From contig JAPJBO010000791.1 in assembly GCA_030068145.1 (NCBI GenBank), positions 1-64,000 on the forward strand: a DNA stretch of 64,000 nucleotides, given 5' to 3'. The position numbers were made by a program, and so were the translations under genes. Below the pieces are notes generated by a model. That model was given only the letters and a program-made list of their open reading frames with translations, had not been told where the DNA came from and did not search any database. Position 1 is the first letter of the stretch; each line of letters begins with the position of its first letter. Positions 51,201-61,450 of the stretch are shown here, piece after piece. This DNA comes from Diplonema papillatum. Its lineage: Eukaryota; Euglenozoa; Diplonemea; Diplonemida; Diplonemidae.

Positions 51201-52248
51201 TCACGGTTGTGATACGAATCGTTTATTGTATTTTATTGTATTTTTAATGTACAGATTTTCGTATGAGGGCCAAACTCATGAAAAAGGGAAGAAACTCCAC
51301 GAAAAGGTCAACGAACAAACTGGGCCGCAACAAGAAACTGCCCAGTGCATGTAAGCAACTGCGAGATCGAGAAAGGACTAAGCAGAACAGCAAACTCGAA
51401 AAAGGGTTTCCCAGATGTTGAAGACTGGAATACACAGTCTGAAACTTTACCTAAAATGCGCGTGCTCCATAACCCCTTACGGCGCATCAGGCGCACCTGG
51501 GATTTGCCACCCAATTCGAAAAGTTAGTTTGCAGAGATGCATGATATTCCGTTGCGCGAAGCTTCGGAGCTATCTCGCTGCGCCCCATTGCAGCGGATAT
51601 CTGAATGAAAGGGGCAGTACTTCCCTTCGCGCCCTGGAGAGCGCTCGGTCGGGAAACGAGGAAGAACGAAACACGATGGAATTCACTTCCCTGCTGCGTT
51701 CGACCCTGAAAACGTCGTTTCGAAGCAAACGTCCGTATCAAGGGTCTTCACCTCGGCAAACCTTCACTTCAATTTCCGGACTGACCTGAGTCCGAAGCGA
51801 AGATTGTCGAAGTGAAGATCCACCAAGACGTCCTCCTCGCCAAGACACCTGTCGTGGCAACTGCCTTTCTGATTGCTTGCTCGCTCTTTCTGGTAGCCCA
51901 TATTATGGCTACACCTGCTGCATCTTCACCCTCCGCTTGAACTGCAGCGCTGTCTTTTTGCGCTCGAACACCCCTGACAAAGACACCATGTTCGGGAGTC
52001 TGTTGAGTCCATCGGGTCATTCCGTGTAAAACCTGCCGTGAACCTTCCACACGCCTTACCCCCTGCACCACTGCGTGTACAATATTGTACAATAATCGTA
52101 CAATAATAATAATAGTATATTATACAATAATGTACAATAATGTACAATAACTGTACAACAATGTACAAAAAAAAAAAGAATACAATAATTCTTGGTCGGC
52201 GGGGGAAATACAATAATGTACAATAATCCATTCGTTTCACAACCGTGA
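51201..52248. mobile_element. 1.05-kb AT-rich TIR element with TACAATAAT arrays
   Basis: TCACGGTTGTGATACGAAT (51201-51219) and the reverse complement of 52230-52248, TCACGGTTGTGAAACGAAT, differ at one base. TTATTGTA follows on the left, and an array of GTACAATAAT units (52075-52228) lies inside the right end. The interior (51270-51790) has short open frames on both strands without recognisable similarity. A family E copy lies just outside (51010-51150). Confidence 0.75.
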
Positions 52249-52861
52249 AATTTATAAATTAAAAATTACATAAAAGGCCTGTAAAACAGAGGCGCGCCAC
52301 ACGCTGCACCGTACCGTGGGCCTGCGGCGCCGCCAAAAAGAAGTGAATTCATTGATCCACGAAGAGTGGTGCCAAGAATAATAATTAAGGATTTATAAAT
52401 TAGCGGCCGATGAATAATAAACCACGCATATTATTGGCCTATAAATTAGAGACTGGACGGTAACCGGAGCACAGGAAGGAAGACTTAAAGGAAGCAATAT
52501 GTACCCGCGGGCTCCGGGAGAGAGAGAAAAGCCTTGCGACTCTTTCCGGTACGTCTTTTGTACAAATACGGCAGCAACTACATCCAATAATACAACTTAC
52601 ATTGACCTCCGACGGATTCCGTCGCAACGGACTTCACACGGAAATACTCCTACAAGGGCTCACACGGATTCCGTGTAACTCCGTGTAGGGTCAGCTTGGG
52701 GTCCGCGTGGATACTCAGGGTTTCCAGTGTTTTCAGTATCTTCGCAGGAAAAGCAACAATACTGAAGGAGCAGACTCAAGCCACACGGATCCTTTAAACT
52801 CGAAACACAGTCTAGAATACGTGTACTGGAAAATACTGTAGTATTTTTTTTTTTATATTAT

Positions 52862-53195
52862 ATATAAGCACCTGCTTTGTAGGAAATACTTGAGGAGGCT
52901 GCCAGCTGCAAAAGATCAAAGGAGGTAAATGTGCTCTAGCCCACACGAAACACAGGTGAATCTGGGTTCAGTGGCGGGCGTAAGCGTTCAACAAAAAAGA
53001 CGCATGCCCCCAAACCAACCCAGTACGTATTAGCTTTAAAAGAACCCATTCGACGAAGGTCACCCGGAGACTCTAAAATCCCGGGTTCTCAAGCGAACTA
53101 TAACTCTAAAAAGGACTCATTTTGTAGTTGTATTCCCCTCTAGCCTCCTTCGAAGCCTTCGAAGTAAGCACAAGGCAGCCCCTCGAGTATTTTAT
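52862..53195 (+). repeat. family A repeat split by a 130-bp insertion
   Basis: The core is intact to CAACAAAAAAGAC (53000), then unrelated sequence, and resumes at CATTTTGTAGTTGTATTC (53118) through CCTCGAGTATTTTAT. The insert contains ACCCGGAGACTCTAAAATCC, resembling family E. Upstream (52249-52861) there is only AT-rich DNA with GGATTCCGTGTAACTCCGTG-type short repeats. Confidence 0.75.
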
Positions 53196-53446
53196 TGTAA
53201 GCATCCACGTGGACCCTGCACGGAATCCGCCTTGAGTCGTGGGGGTCCGTGAAAGTTGCCGGAGTAAGAAAAATAATTCTGCACGGTAGATTCCGTCCGG
53301 AATGCATTGTATGATACAAAACGAAGAGAAGAAAATATGAAAGCAAAAAAGGAAACAACCCACACTCTAGAGAAGAAAAAAGAAAATACGGGATCGTCGG
53401 AAACACAAATACTATGCACATGGTGTGATCGGTATAACCATGGGGT

Positions 53447-53474
53447 ACTACGGGGGAACTACGGGGAACTGGCC
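53447..53474 (+). repeat. left copy of a 28-bp direct repeat flanking the two-ORF region
   Basis: ACTACGGGGGAACTACGGGG followed by AACTGGCC. The identical 28 bases occur at 58035-58062 and nowhere else in the window; the match stops exactly at both edges. The enclosed segment is 4.56 kb. Confidence 0.85.
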
Positions 53475-53625
53475 TTGGGGTGTCCTTTTTTTTTTTGGTG
53501 GTTCTTGAGGGGCATAGGTCTCATGTTTCCCTCAGACTGCGGGGGCTTTGGAGTTAGTTAAAGGGTTTGGGGCTTTTTGGGGGTGTTGGTGGACAGGGGC
53601 GCCAGGGGTCTTCAAACCGGCGCGT

Positions 53626-53983
53626 TTAAATTTAGGGAAAACGACAAAGTGGATTCTATATAACTGGATTACGACAAAGTGGATTATAATCCACTTTGTC
53701 GCCAATCCACTTTGTCGCCTAATCCACTTTGTCGCCCCGTATGACGGACCTAAGCTCACTTTTGATGGTTTCAATGAACTCAAACAGCTCAAAATAGTCA
53801 CTTTCCCTGTGGGAACTTTTTGTGAAAGGGTCCCCCTATATAATTCATGCCGGTTGTCAGAAGCGACAAAGTGGATTATCAAAAGCGACAAAGTGGATTA
53901 TTACTGGATTATAATCCACTAATAATCCACTTTGTCGTAATCCAGTTATATAGAATCCGTTTTGTCGTTGACCCTAAATTTAA
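53626..53983. mobile_element. 358-bp MITE with TTAA flanks and ~60-bp TIRs
   Basis: TTAAATTTAGGG at the left and CCCTAAATTTAA at the right; the TIRs continue through CGACAAAGTGGATTCTATAT and AACTGGATTACGACAAAG. The 14-mer CGACAAAGTGGATT occurs in both orientations at least eight times. TTAA on each side suggests a piggyBac-like target preference. A hairpin (AGAGAAGCATT with AATGCTTCTCT) follows at 53984-54034. Confidence 0.8.
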
Positions 53984-54170
53984 CAGAGAAGCATTGCATA
54001 ATAAAGCTAGACAGCTTTATGAAATGCTTCTCTGTGTTCTAACATCTGCTGCTGTAGCCTAAACGAAATGTGACCCCAATACGATGCAATCGCCTTACAG
54101 GTGACTTTTGCATCCGGAATCTCAAGCGAGCTCGAACTCTAAATAAAGCGCAAATCATCTCTCTCGTAAA

Positions 54171-55124
54171 ATGATCGTTTCCATTGAACTGGCTACAAAA
54201 GAAAGTACCCAAATAAAGGCACGAAACAAAATTCAAAAGCGTAAAATGCAATTCTGTATCGGCGTTACGTTTCACTGCTTTACGAAATATCTCCAAGTCC
54301 GCACGACGGAAGAGCGTGAGGAGAACGACAACAGCGAGACCGAAGAAAGCGACACCATCGACCTGAAGGAAGAAGACATGAAGTACAACGCCGACTTTAT
54401 GACTAACGGCTCGCTGCAAACGTTCCACGAGTCCACAATACGGCCGCACCTGCTGGAATGCGGAAACCAGCTTGCAGAAAAGAAAGACGCTCCTTTCCTT
54501 AGGGGGGCTACCGGTGTCGCACGTCGCTGGTTTTATAAGGAGCGCGACGACGAGACGGAAGTGCTCAACGACGCGGGACTACAAAAGGTCGTCGAAAAGA
54601 AGTTGAACCTCCATATAGTGGTCCGTTTGGAGCTGAAAAAGCACTCGGCAAAGCACGTCCGAAAGCACCTGCTAACACACGACGCGGAAGTGCACGACAA
54701 CTCATACACATCGCGGGCGGACAGTAGCTCGATGATTACGAACAAGTTGGAGGAGGCGCTGTGTGACAGGTTCGGCAAGGTGGGGCTGAAGTTCGGACCC
54801 TCTTGGGTGCTTTGTATTTGTGGCACAAAGGTCAGCAACCCGCCGGACAGGCTTTCTGACGGGACGTCGTTTGTACGACACGGTTGTCGATGCCCGAAGT
54901 TCGCCAAGAAGCTGTCAAAGAACGCGAAAGCAGACCTAAAAGCTTTCAGAGAAAAAGAAGCTGCTAAAAATAAGAAGAAGGTGGCGGCCAGGAAGGATCT
55001 CACAAGGGGCATGTCCGAACAAGAAAAGGCCAACGCCAAAAAGATGTTTGAAATGGTTGGCTTCAAACGAAAGGCAGACGAGGAAGCAGAGGTCGAGAAC
55101 CCACGCAAAGAGGCAAAAATCTAG
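54171..55124 (+). CDS. ORF1 of an unclassified two-ORF element
   Basis: 317 codons from ATG to TAG. Composition changes near 54298, where DNA becomes more GC-rich, so the first 42 residues may not be coding and the true start could be an exon edge after ATCTCCAAG. The middle has an acidic run (REENDNSETEESDTIDLKEE, 50-69). CxC pairs at Cys215/217 and Cys239/241 (WVLCICGTK and HGCRCPKF) could bind zinc. The C terminus is Lys/Glu-rich, likely coiled and basic (KAFREKEAAKNKKKVAARKD). No family is recognised. It shares strand and neighbourhood with ORF2, 212 bp downstream, and both lie between the 28-bp repeats. Confidence 0.6.
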   Translation: MIVSIELATKESTQIKARNKIQKRKMQFCIGVTFHCFTKYLQVRTTEEREENDNSETEESDTIDLKEEDMKYNADFMTNGSLQTFHESTIRPHLLECGNQLAEKKDAPFLRGATGVARRWFYKERDDETEVLNDAGLQKVVEKKLNLHIVVRLELKKHSAKHVRKHLLTHDAEVHDNSYTSRADSSSMITNKLEEALCDRFGKVGLKFGPSWVLCICGTKVSNPPDRLSDGTSFVRHGCRCPKFAKKLSKNAKADLKAFREKEAAKNKKKVAARKDLTRGMSEQEKANAKKMFEMVGFKRKADEEAEVENPRKEAKI

Positions 55125-55345
55125 CTTTCTGGTGATAGCCTCCATCGTAAAGGCATTTCTTTTTTTGTGTGTTCCCGACGATCAATTATAGTTTTTTGTT
55201 GTCTCAATTCTCTTTTGTTCTGGATGTCCATTGGAAGCGACGGCCTGTCTATCCGGCGGCAACTCGGGTATTCGACTAGCTGACGAAGAGAAATTAACGT
55301 TTGTAATGTCGGTGTGTTCAAAACCAATGCAGGGGTTTGTTGCAG

Positions 55346-57697
55346 GAAAAGGAACGAGAGCGAGTCAGGAAAGCCTGGAACAACGGGGAGATGAAGATTG
55401 ACGTTACTTTCGTGAAGCCGTGTGGAATGCGCCATGAAGGTTTTCTCGTCGAGAATGCTGACTGGAACGCTATCGTAGGACTTGCGAAGTCGGTTGGCTA
55501 CGCGCTTGCTGGGACATATGTGCGCCTCGCTACCGGCCCCCCTTCAACAGTTTGTCTGGCCGACTGTCCTGTTGTTCTCAGAGAGGACTTGTGGAAGCTC
55601 AGTTGCGGCCATTGCGTGCTTGTACCAGTCCTCGACAAGAATCGCGCTGTGGTGACGGACGGCGGAGGCCTGGCCGACGGAGAACTGCGAGGTATCGTAG
55701 ACAGCCTGATGGCGGAAGATGTCAAGATCCGACGCATACCCCGGGTACTCCTCATTATCCAGCGAGTAAAAGTGAGTCGTTTCAGGGTTGAGCGAGCATG
55801 GCAGAGCAACCTGGTTGCGCGTGATATCTCGTTTTTGTGTGCCATCGAAGACAAGGATGTCGCCTTGCAGCACGATAGCACACCTGTTAACGAGAATTGG
55901 CATGCAATCCACTTGACAGCAACTTGGATGCAAGGAACATCACAAAGGCACCATTTCCTGAAGGCGTGCCTTTCAACCGTGCACGATGGCAGCATGGTGG
56001 AAGACGCAGTGACAGAAATCTGTTGCTACTTCTCGTCTCTCACGCAAGAACTTCGAGGGCTTGGCGTTCTCGGCCCTGATGCCTTTTTCGAGCAAGACCG
56101 CTTCTGCTGTATGTTTACGGACCGCGGAGCAGGTGTGGGGGGCCTCAAACAACCCCGGGTATACGAACCAGTGCACAGGTTGCATCGGACGATGAGCAGG
56201 GTTGTGACCGAGCTCAAGATTGGGAAGGAGATGACGTTCCTGTGTGCAGCAGCGAACGACGTGGCATCTTCACCTGCATTTGCTGTATGGCTGCGGGAAC
56301 AGGGCGGCCCGGAGTTGAAAGGTGTGTTGTGGCAGAGGGCGACGACAGGGAGATTCGGAACGTCCTGGGCAGCCGCGTGGTCTCTATCATGCACCGTTGG
56401 TCAGAAGACCCTATTGGGATGGTACTTGGACTTCCTCGGCAGCTTTGATGAAACGACAGAGTATTCGAAAAAAAAGAAGAATATCGTCATGTACCTGACT
56501 CCTCGTGGTACCCAGGAGCGCTTCCGTCGAATAGGTTTAGCATTTGAGATCATTGCATATCCGGCGTTGAGGCGAATCTGGCAGTACGCTGGGGAAGAAG
56601 TACTCGACGACGACTTTACTGCCGGCTTTGCCAGCGATTTGATGGCTACCCTGGGTCTCTATTTCACAAAAATTCGAACTGGAAAGGACATTTTCGGGAA
56701 TCCGCTGTGGATGGAAAAAGCGAGACGAGGTGTGACATTTCCTACGAAGGCCCCGGAAGTAAAGTTTGTGTGCCAGCGGAACTCCGTTCAGCAGTTCATT
56801 CGGCGTATGAAAGCCCACTTAGACGCGGCTGGCTCTATTGCGAGCTATTACGGAGGTCCCGGCGTGCAGATGCCAACCATTAAACCCATAGACGAGGCAA
56901 CAGATTCAGCTTTCCTGTCTTCTGTTGCCCACAGGTTTGCCTGCGGCATTGTTGCAGAGCTGACCATGTACAGCAAGGCAACAGCGGATACCCCAAGACC
57001 CGTAAAGCTAGGACCGAGTCTCATAGAGGGCACCGTTGGATCCATGAAACGTCACCTGCAACAGCAGACAAACACGCGCATCCGCGATGAATGCATCAGG
57101 GCAAAGCTATCGAGCACCAACGCTCACCTGAGCATTCACCAGCCCTACCCAAAGACAATTCAGCAATATGCTGCGCAAAGGATAGAAACTATCCAGGCGA
57201 GGAAAGACCGATGCGGTTTGCTGAAGTTGACCCACTACAAGGCGAAGCAAGTTTCTCATGACGACAGGAAAAAGTGGCAGGCAGAACGCAATGACTTCAT
57301 CAAAAGGATTCCTTGGCGATTCGATGCAGACAGTCATTGGCGAAAGGATGCGCTTGTGCAGCAAGCTGAACGGCGAGGTATCAAGTCCTGCCAAAACTGG
57401 AGCAAAGACAAGCTTGTGTCTGCATGTCAGGAAGCTGATGAGAAGTTGCTTCTTGACGAGCTAAAACAGCACGCCCTTGCCCGAAGCATGCGATTCCGGG
57501 CTAATGTTGTTGCTGGCAAGTTGCTCCATGACCTGGAACAGAAGGATGCAAAAACCGAAGAACCCGAGGCTTTGCCGCGTCCGAGGTCTCCCTCCCGGCA
57601 GCGAAAGAAGCAACCCCAAGAAGACGAGCCCCCCCTGAAAAAGGTGCGCTTCGAGACAGCTAATAGCGAGGATAGTGAAAGCAGCGAGGAGATGTAG
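55346..57697 (+). CDS. ORF2 of an unclassified two-ORF element, large protein of unknown function
   Basis: The frame opens right after an acceptor-like GTTTGTTGCAG (ends 55345) with EKERERVRKAWNNGEMKIDV; the first ATG is at 55391. This suggests a spliced upstream exon, though no matching donor is obvious. About 784 residues with a globular look: CLADCPVVLREDLWKLSCGH, FLKACLSTVHDGSMVEDAVT, FTDRGAGVGGLKQPRVYEPV, WQRATTGRFGTSWAAAWSLS and RRGVTFPTKAPEVKFVCQRN. A SAP-like DNA-binding segment lies about 84 residues from the C terminus (RKDALVQQAERRGIKSCQNW), followed by basic motifs (RQRKK, LKKVRF) and an acidic Ser-rich end (SEDSESSEEM). I see no hATC, reverse transcriptase or clear DDE pattern. 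A transposase of an unfamiliar type is the leading guess. A diverged piece of its start lies at 58185-58240. Confidence 0.7.
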   Translation, partial: EKERERVRKAWNNGEMKIDVTFVKPCGMRHEGFLVENADWNAIVGLAKSVGYALAGTYVRLATGPPSTVCLADCPVVLREDLWKLSCGHCVLVPVLDKNRAVVTDGGGLADGELRGIVDSLMAEDVKIRRIPRVLLIIQRVKVSRFRVERAWQSNLVARDISFLCAIEDKDVALQHDSTPVNENWHAIHLTATWMQGTSQRHHFLKACLSTVHDGSMVEDAVTEICCYFSSLTQELRGLGVLGPDAFFEQDRFCCMFTDRGAGVGGLKQPRVYEPVHRLHRTMSRVVTELKIGKEMTFLCAAANDVASSPAFAVWLREQGGPELKGVLWQRATTGRFGTSWAAAWSLSCTVGQKTLLGWYLDFLGSFDETTEYSKKKKNIVMYLTPRGTQERFRRIGLAFEIIAYPALRRIWQYAGEEVLDDDFTAGFASDLMATLGLYFTKIRTGKDIFGNPLWMEKARRGVTFPTKAPEVKFVCQRNSVQQFIRRMKAHLDAAGSIASYYGGPGVQMPTIKPIDEATDSAFLSSVAHRFACGIVAELTMYSKATADTPRPVKLGPSLIEGTVGSMKRHLQQQTNTRIRDECIRAKLSSTNAHLSIHQPYPKTIQQYAAQRIETIQARKDRCGLLKLTHYKAKQVSHDDRKKWQAERNDFIKRIPWRFDADSHWRKDALVQQAERRGIKSCQNWSKDKLVSACQEADEKLLLDELKQHALARSMRFRANVVAGKLLHDLEQKDAKTEEPEALPRPRSPSRQRKKQPQEDEPPLKKVRFETANSEDSESSEEM

Positions 57698-58034
57698 CGC
57701 AGAAACGTCACAGGTTTGCAGACTGGGTTATTTCATCAAGATGTTGGAACCGTTTGACCGTCGAGATCCCACAAATTTCGCTTTCCAATTTCCGGAGGAC
57801 GTGTGCCGTCTTGTTTTTTGGTCGTTTTATTTTGTTTTTACGCAGTGTCTTCTTCTTCATCCTCTTGGCTTTCCGACCTTCGTGGGCCAAATATCATCAG
57901 AATTGTCCACATTGTGTGACAGAAAGGTGCAAAGTCGCTAGGAAGTGCTCGCCAAGATCAAGAATCACAGCCCTGAAGTACTCAGCAAAAACTGAAAAAG
58001 CAAAAAAAAAAACGACACCCCCCCCCCTGGTTGA

Positions 58035-58062
58035 ACTACGGGGGAACTACGGGGAACTGGCC
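58035..58062 (+). repeat. right copy of the 28-bp direct repeat
   Basis: Identical to 53447-53474. Preceded by a C10 run. Between the ORF2 stop and this repeat (57698-58034) no gene is seen. Confidence 0.85.
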
Positions 58063-58184
58063 CACCGACCACACCAGCACAATTAACACTGTTGGTTGCC
58101 CGTCTTCTTTGTTTTGCGCATTGCAGCTGCGATGAGCTCCGGTCTTCGTCGCTGTCAATGATTTTCGTGTGCGTGCTTCATTTC

Positions 58185-58240
58185 CAGGAGCAAGAGCGCG
58201 AGCGATTGTGTGGAAGGAAAGGAGATTCATGAAGATTAAG
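58185..58240 (+). pseudogene. diverged copy of the ORF2 exon start
   Basis: TTTCCAGGAGCAAGAGCGCG AGCG, then GGAAAGGAGATTCATGAAGATT, aligns with the ORF2 start (TTGCAGGAAAAGGAACGAGAGCG to GGGGAGATGAAGATT): peptide QEQERER against QEKERER. It retains the acceptor-like AG. It suggests a second, decayed element of the same kind beginning beyond the right direct repeat. Confidence 0.45.
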
Positions 58241-58259
58241 CCAAATCACCTACCCCTCC

Positions 58260-58640
58260 ACCACCAGACTCTCAGGTTCCACGCTGATGATGGTCCGCCT
58301 TATGTGTCTGTGGCTTAAAGGACCGAAACACGGCGCAGACGGGACCAGTGCGGTGTTGAGCACATACCCATTCCAAGCACGTTCTTGCAATCCCCCCATT
58401 CCAGTAGGGTACTTCGCGTAACGCGACTTGCTGCCCTCGGATTACTTCCTCGCACTATTTTTCCTTTTGGTACTTCAACCATTGGTGCTGCACACGGCAA
58501 CCCCACTGTGCTCTGCGAAGTTTACTTCGCAGATTGCCACCGTGAAAAGAAGACAAGTCAGTGCTGCCTAGCGAGTCGCAGTCACAATCAGGGCGAGTGC
58601 CCTGAGTTTTTTAACTGATTGCTCAGACCCCGTGCCCGAT
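58260..58640 (+). repeat. family B repeat copy with internal deletions
   Basis: CTCAGGTTCCACGCTGATGA through GTGTTGAGCACATACCC, TTGCAATCCCCCCATTCCAG and on to CAGTCACAATCAGGGCGAGT, ending at ACTGATTGCTCAGAC. Confidence 0.85.
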
Positions 58641-58664
58641 CGAACGTTGTCGAGCCTTGCAGGT

Positions 58665-58925
58665 TCTGTTAGCATGTAAAGAAGCTGTGGCAATAATCTT
58701 GCAGGCTTGTAGAACGTAATCGAGTTTAGTAAAGGAGGCCCCCCCTTTAGTTTGGGTTAGAATGCAAAGAATCTGTGGCGATAATCTGCACGCCGGCTTC
58801 GCGGCCATCCCTTCTGTGATGTGTAGTTTCGTAGAGCGTAATCGCCGCGGAATCGTTTGGGTTAGAATGCGAAGAATCTGTGGCGACAATCTGCATCTGC
58901 ATCTGCATCGCCGCGTAATCGAGCT
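58665..58925 (+). repeat. tandem repeat of ~105 bp
   Basis: GGTTAGAATG, AAAGAATCTGTGGCGATAAT and CTGCACGC / CTGCATCTGC blocks occur two to three times (58670, 58750, 58858), each with GTAATCG. Confidence 0.7.
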
Positions 58926-58944
58926 CAGGTCGATTCCATGGGGG

Positions 58945-59165
58945 GGATTGCAAGAACGTGCTTGGAATGGGTATGTGCTCAACACCGCACTGGTCTCGGT
59001 CCTTTAAGCCACGGACACATAAGGCGGACCATCATCAGCGTGGAACCTGAGTGTCTGCAGACAGGACTGCGGTGTGAGTATGGTTTGTCAGGCGGCTGTT
59101 CGTAGCTCGTCACAGCCAGGACCACCCGTGCTACTAGAGCACAGGCGAATCCGTCACGGGGAGAA
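58945..59165 (-). repeat. family B repeat, inverted partial copy
   Basis: Reverse complement of the block from CCCCGTGACGGATTCGCCTG to GTGTTGAGCACATACCC and the C run before CATGG. Lies opposite the family B copy at 58260, 300 bp away. Confidence 0.9.
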
Positions 59166-59366
59166 GGCAAATACAAGTGGGAAAAACGATCAACCGGCAC
59201 GCACAAACAAATCTCCGGCTTCATCCCCGACTTTATCCCTTGCACATGAAGCGAGACCAACGGATCGTTAGGCCATGCTTTCACACCGGTGGGAGGACGG
59301 CCAACCCCTAGGCCCCTATCGATCCCACACGACGAGGTGTTGGACGGACAATAAAAAAGGGTACCA

Positions 59367-60163
59367 CACGACGCACTAATTATGGGGTTTCACTAATTAT
59401 TAACTAGCTCAATGACTAGTGAAATTTATAACTTGCTCGGACATAACTAGCAACTAGCATATAACTAGCAGAGCTAGTTATATAACCAGCTCGCGCTAGT
59501 TATATAACTAGCTCTGCTAGTTATATATAACTTGCTCTCCCAGTAGAATAACCAGTGAAATACAGTGAAACTGCATTGAGCTGAGTCAAAAAGGACGGTG
59601 TCTTCCAACTTCAGCGCTCAGACTGGGTATCCTGGCCCGCTTTTTCTTGCTATCTGCTGCTCGGCTGTCTCGGTTGTCTCTTCGTCAAGCTATAAGCGTT
59701 TTGTGACAATCGATCTAAGCAGAAAGGATTTGAAGAACTGTAGAAGGAGACGGAAGGGCAAGAGAAAATAACTAGTTATAAAATAACTGGTTATAAATAA
59801 CTAGTTATAAAATAGAAGAAAAGCCAGGCACCGGGATCTTCCTGACGAGCACGCAACCCGGTGAACTTAATCAAGAGTCGAAGATTAGCGTCGAAACTTC
59901 CTGGCTTTTCACGCCGTAGCAGAACGACCACACCCTACCCAATCCCAAGCACCCCCTAAACGCGTTAGGGGACTTCACAAGGTTTCACAACGGAGTGACA
60001 CAACACCCGAAACGAGCTGCACCCTCTCACTTTTCTCAACCCCCCGCCATACTCAAGCCTCTACGGTCAACCGGAGACTTTAAAATACCGACCTTCTAAT
60101 CCACAAATAACGCTAAAATAACTAGTTGTTTTCACAAGTTATGTACCTTACTAGTGCGTCGTG
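59367..60163. mobile_element. 797-bp TIR element with TAACTAGTTATA arrays
   Basis: CACGACGCACTA at the left is matched by TAGTGCGTCGTG at the right; the right end reversed reads CACGACGCACTAGTAAGG. Arrays of AGCTAGTTATATAACTAG-like motifs lie near the left end (59400-59560) and in the middle (59768-59815). A family E copy ending ATAACGCTAAAA is nested at 60050-60120. AAAGCCAGG and CCTGGCTTT (59821, 59899) form an inner inverted pair. Confidence 0.7.
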
Positions 60164-60176
60164 CAAACCCGCAACC

Positions 60177-60596
60177 CCCCCCACCGGCAGTGTTTAAAAC
60201 GTCGCAAACGTTTGCCGTTTGGCAAATCGTGCCAAGCGCGTTTTTTTAAGCCCTTGAGGAACGTCTATAGCGTAGCAGGCAAGTAGAAGTGTCTGTCATC
60301 CCGCATCAGTCACTTGCTGCAGGCTGGGTCAGACTGTGCAGGCCTGGGGGCTCGACCGTTCGACACCTACGACGATGACAACTTCAGCATGCGAAAATGA
60401 CGAACCGGAATAATACAGATCGTGCCTCACAGAAATCGCATCCTTGTGTTTCCGTCTCTTGTGATGGTTCTCCTTCCTGTCGGTAGCAATGCCAGCCAAA
60501 GCCAGACGTTTGCCAAACGGCAAACGTTTGCCGTTTTGGCAAATCGTGCCACACGCGTTTTATCCGCCGTTTTTTTAGTCACTGCCCGCCGGGGGG
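60177..60596. mobile_element. 420-bp TIR element with GGCAAACGTTTGCC motifs
   Basis: CCCCCCACCGGCAGTG at the left and, reversed, CCCCCCGGCGGGCAGTG at the right. Inside each end is a palindromic GGCAAACGTTTGCCGTTTGG block followed by CAAATCGTGCCA. It starts 14 bp after the end of the element at 59367-60163. No coding region. Confidence 0.7.
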
Positions 60597-60779
60597 AGGG
60601 AATTGGAGCTGACGTCTTCTGGCCTCTCGCACTGGCTTGGCTACATGGGGCTTGTGCTGACCCCTTCCCCCGGTTGGCTCGTGCATCTCCATCTGAAAAC
60701 AAAGAGTGAAACCAAAGCGGGGGAAGAATACCGACCATGAGGCAAGCTATGATCGCCGCTGGGACGACGTCATTCTTTG

Positions 60780-60905
60780 TTCCTGTTGGTTCACGCCAAC
60801 TTCGGCGCCGCCACCCACTGTAGCAGTGCCGCAACCTGCAGCGCACTTCCGAGCTGGCAGCACCAAGAGAAGTGAAGAGACCGGAAACTCCCCAGAGAAC
60901 ACATA
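60780..60905 (+). repeat. fragment of the retroposon tail
   Basis: CACCCACTGTAGCAG-GCCGCAACC, TGCAGCGCA and GAAGTGAAGAGACCGGAAAC match 13770-13870. It lacks the 3' GAGAGATGG signature and CT tail, and continues into segment K (60935-61010). Confidence 0.75.
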
Positions 60906-61225
60906 CAACAAGTCAAAGCGTGGGCCAGGCTAGTATCGGGGTGGCTCCCTGGGAGGGACAGGGGCGGGGTTGTCACGCCTTAGCAGTCCCAGGGTCTCTC
61001 CCCACCCCCCTATATCTCTCTCTCTCTGTATCTATTTATTTCCGTGGAACTATGCACTGCGATGCGGGTTCCTAGGAGATGTGGTTGGAGGGCTTACTGG
61101 CTTCACCGGTCTGGTGGCTCGAGTGTGTGTGAGTCTCCGTTGGTTCCTGATGATCGTCTCCCTAGTACCTGATGATGTCGTCTCCACAATTACAACTCTA
61201 CAATGCTATGATGGTTACCATTAAT

Positions 61226-61450
61226 TGACGATGGTCTCCAGTAGTACCTGACGATGGTCTTCATTAGTACCTGATGATGGTCTCCATTAGACCTCATGAT
61301 GGTCTCCGTTAGTACCTGATGATGGTCTCCATTAGACCTGATGATGGTCTCCATTAGTACCTGACGATGGTCTCCATTAGACCTCATGATGGTCTCCATT
61401 AGTACCTGACAGTACCTGAGGATGGTCTCTTCTCCACAAGCACCCGACGA
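61226..61450 (+). repeat. GATGGTCTCCATTAG minisatellite
   Basis: About ten units of GATGGTCTCCATTAGTACCT or the shorter GATGGTCTCCATTAGACC with small variants. The minus frame (NGDHHQVLMETI) is open only because of the repeat. Confidence 0.9.

Noticed and set aside
61226..61450. CRISPR-like array
   Set aside because: Units are adjacent without unique spacers; this is a minisatellite. The same reasoning excludes the other tandem arrays, and the genome is eukaryotic.
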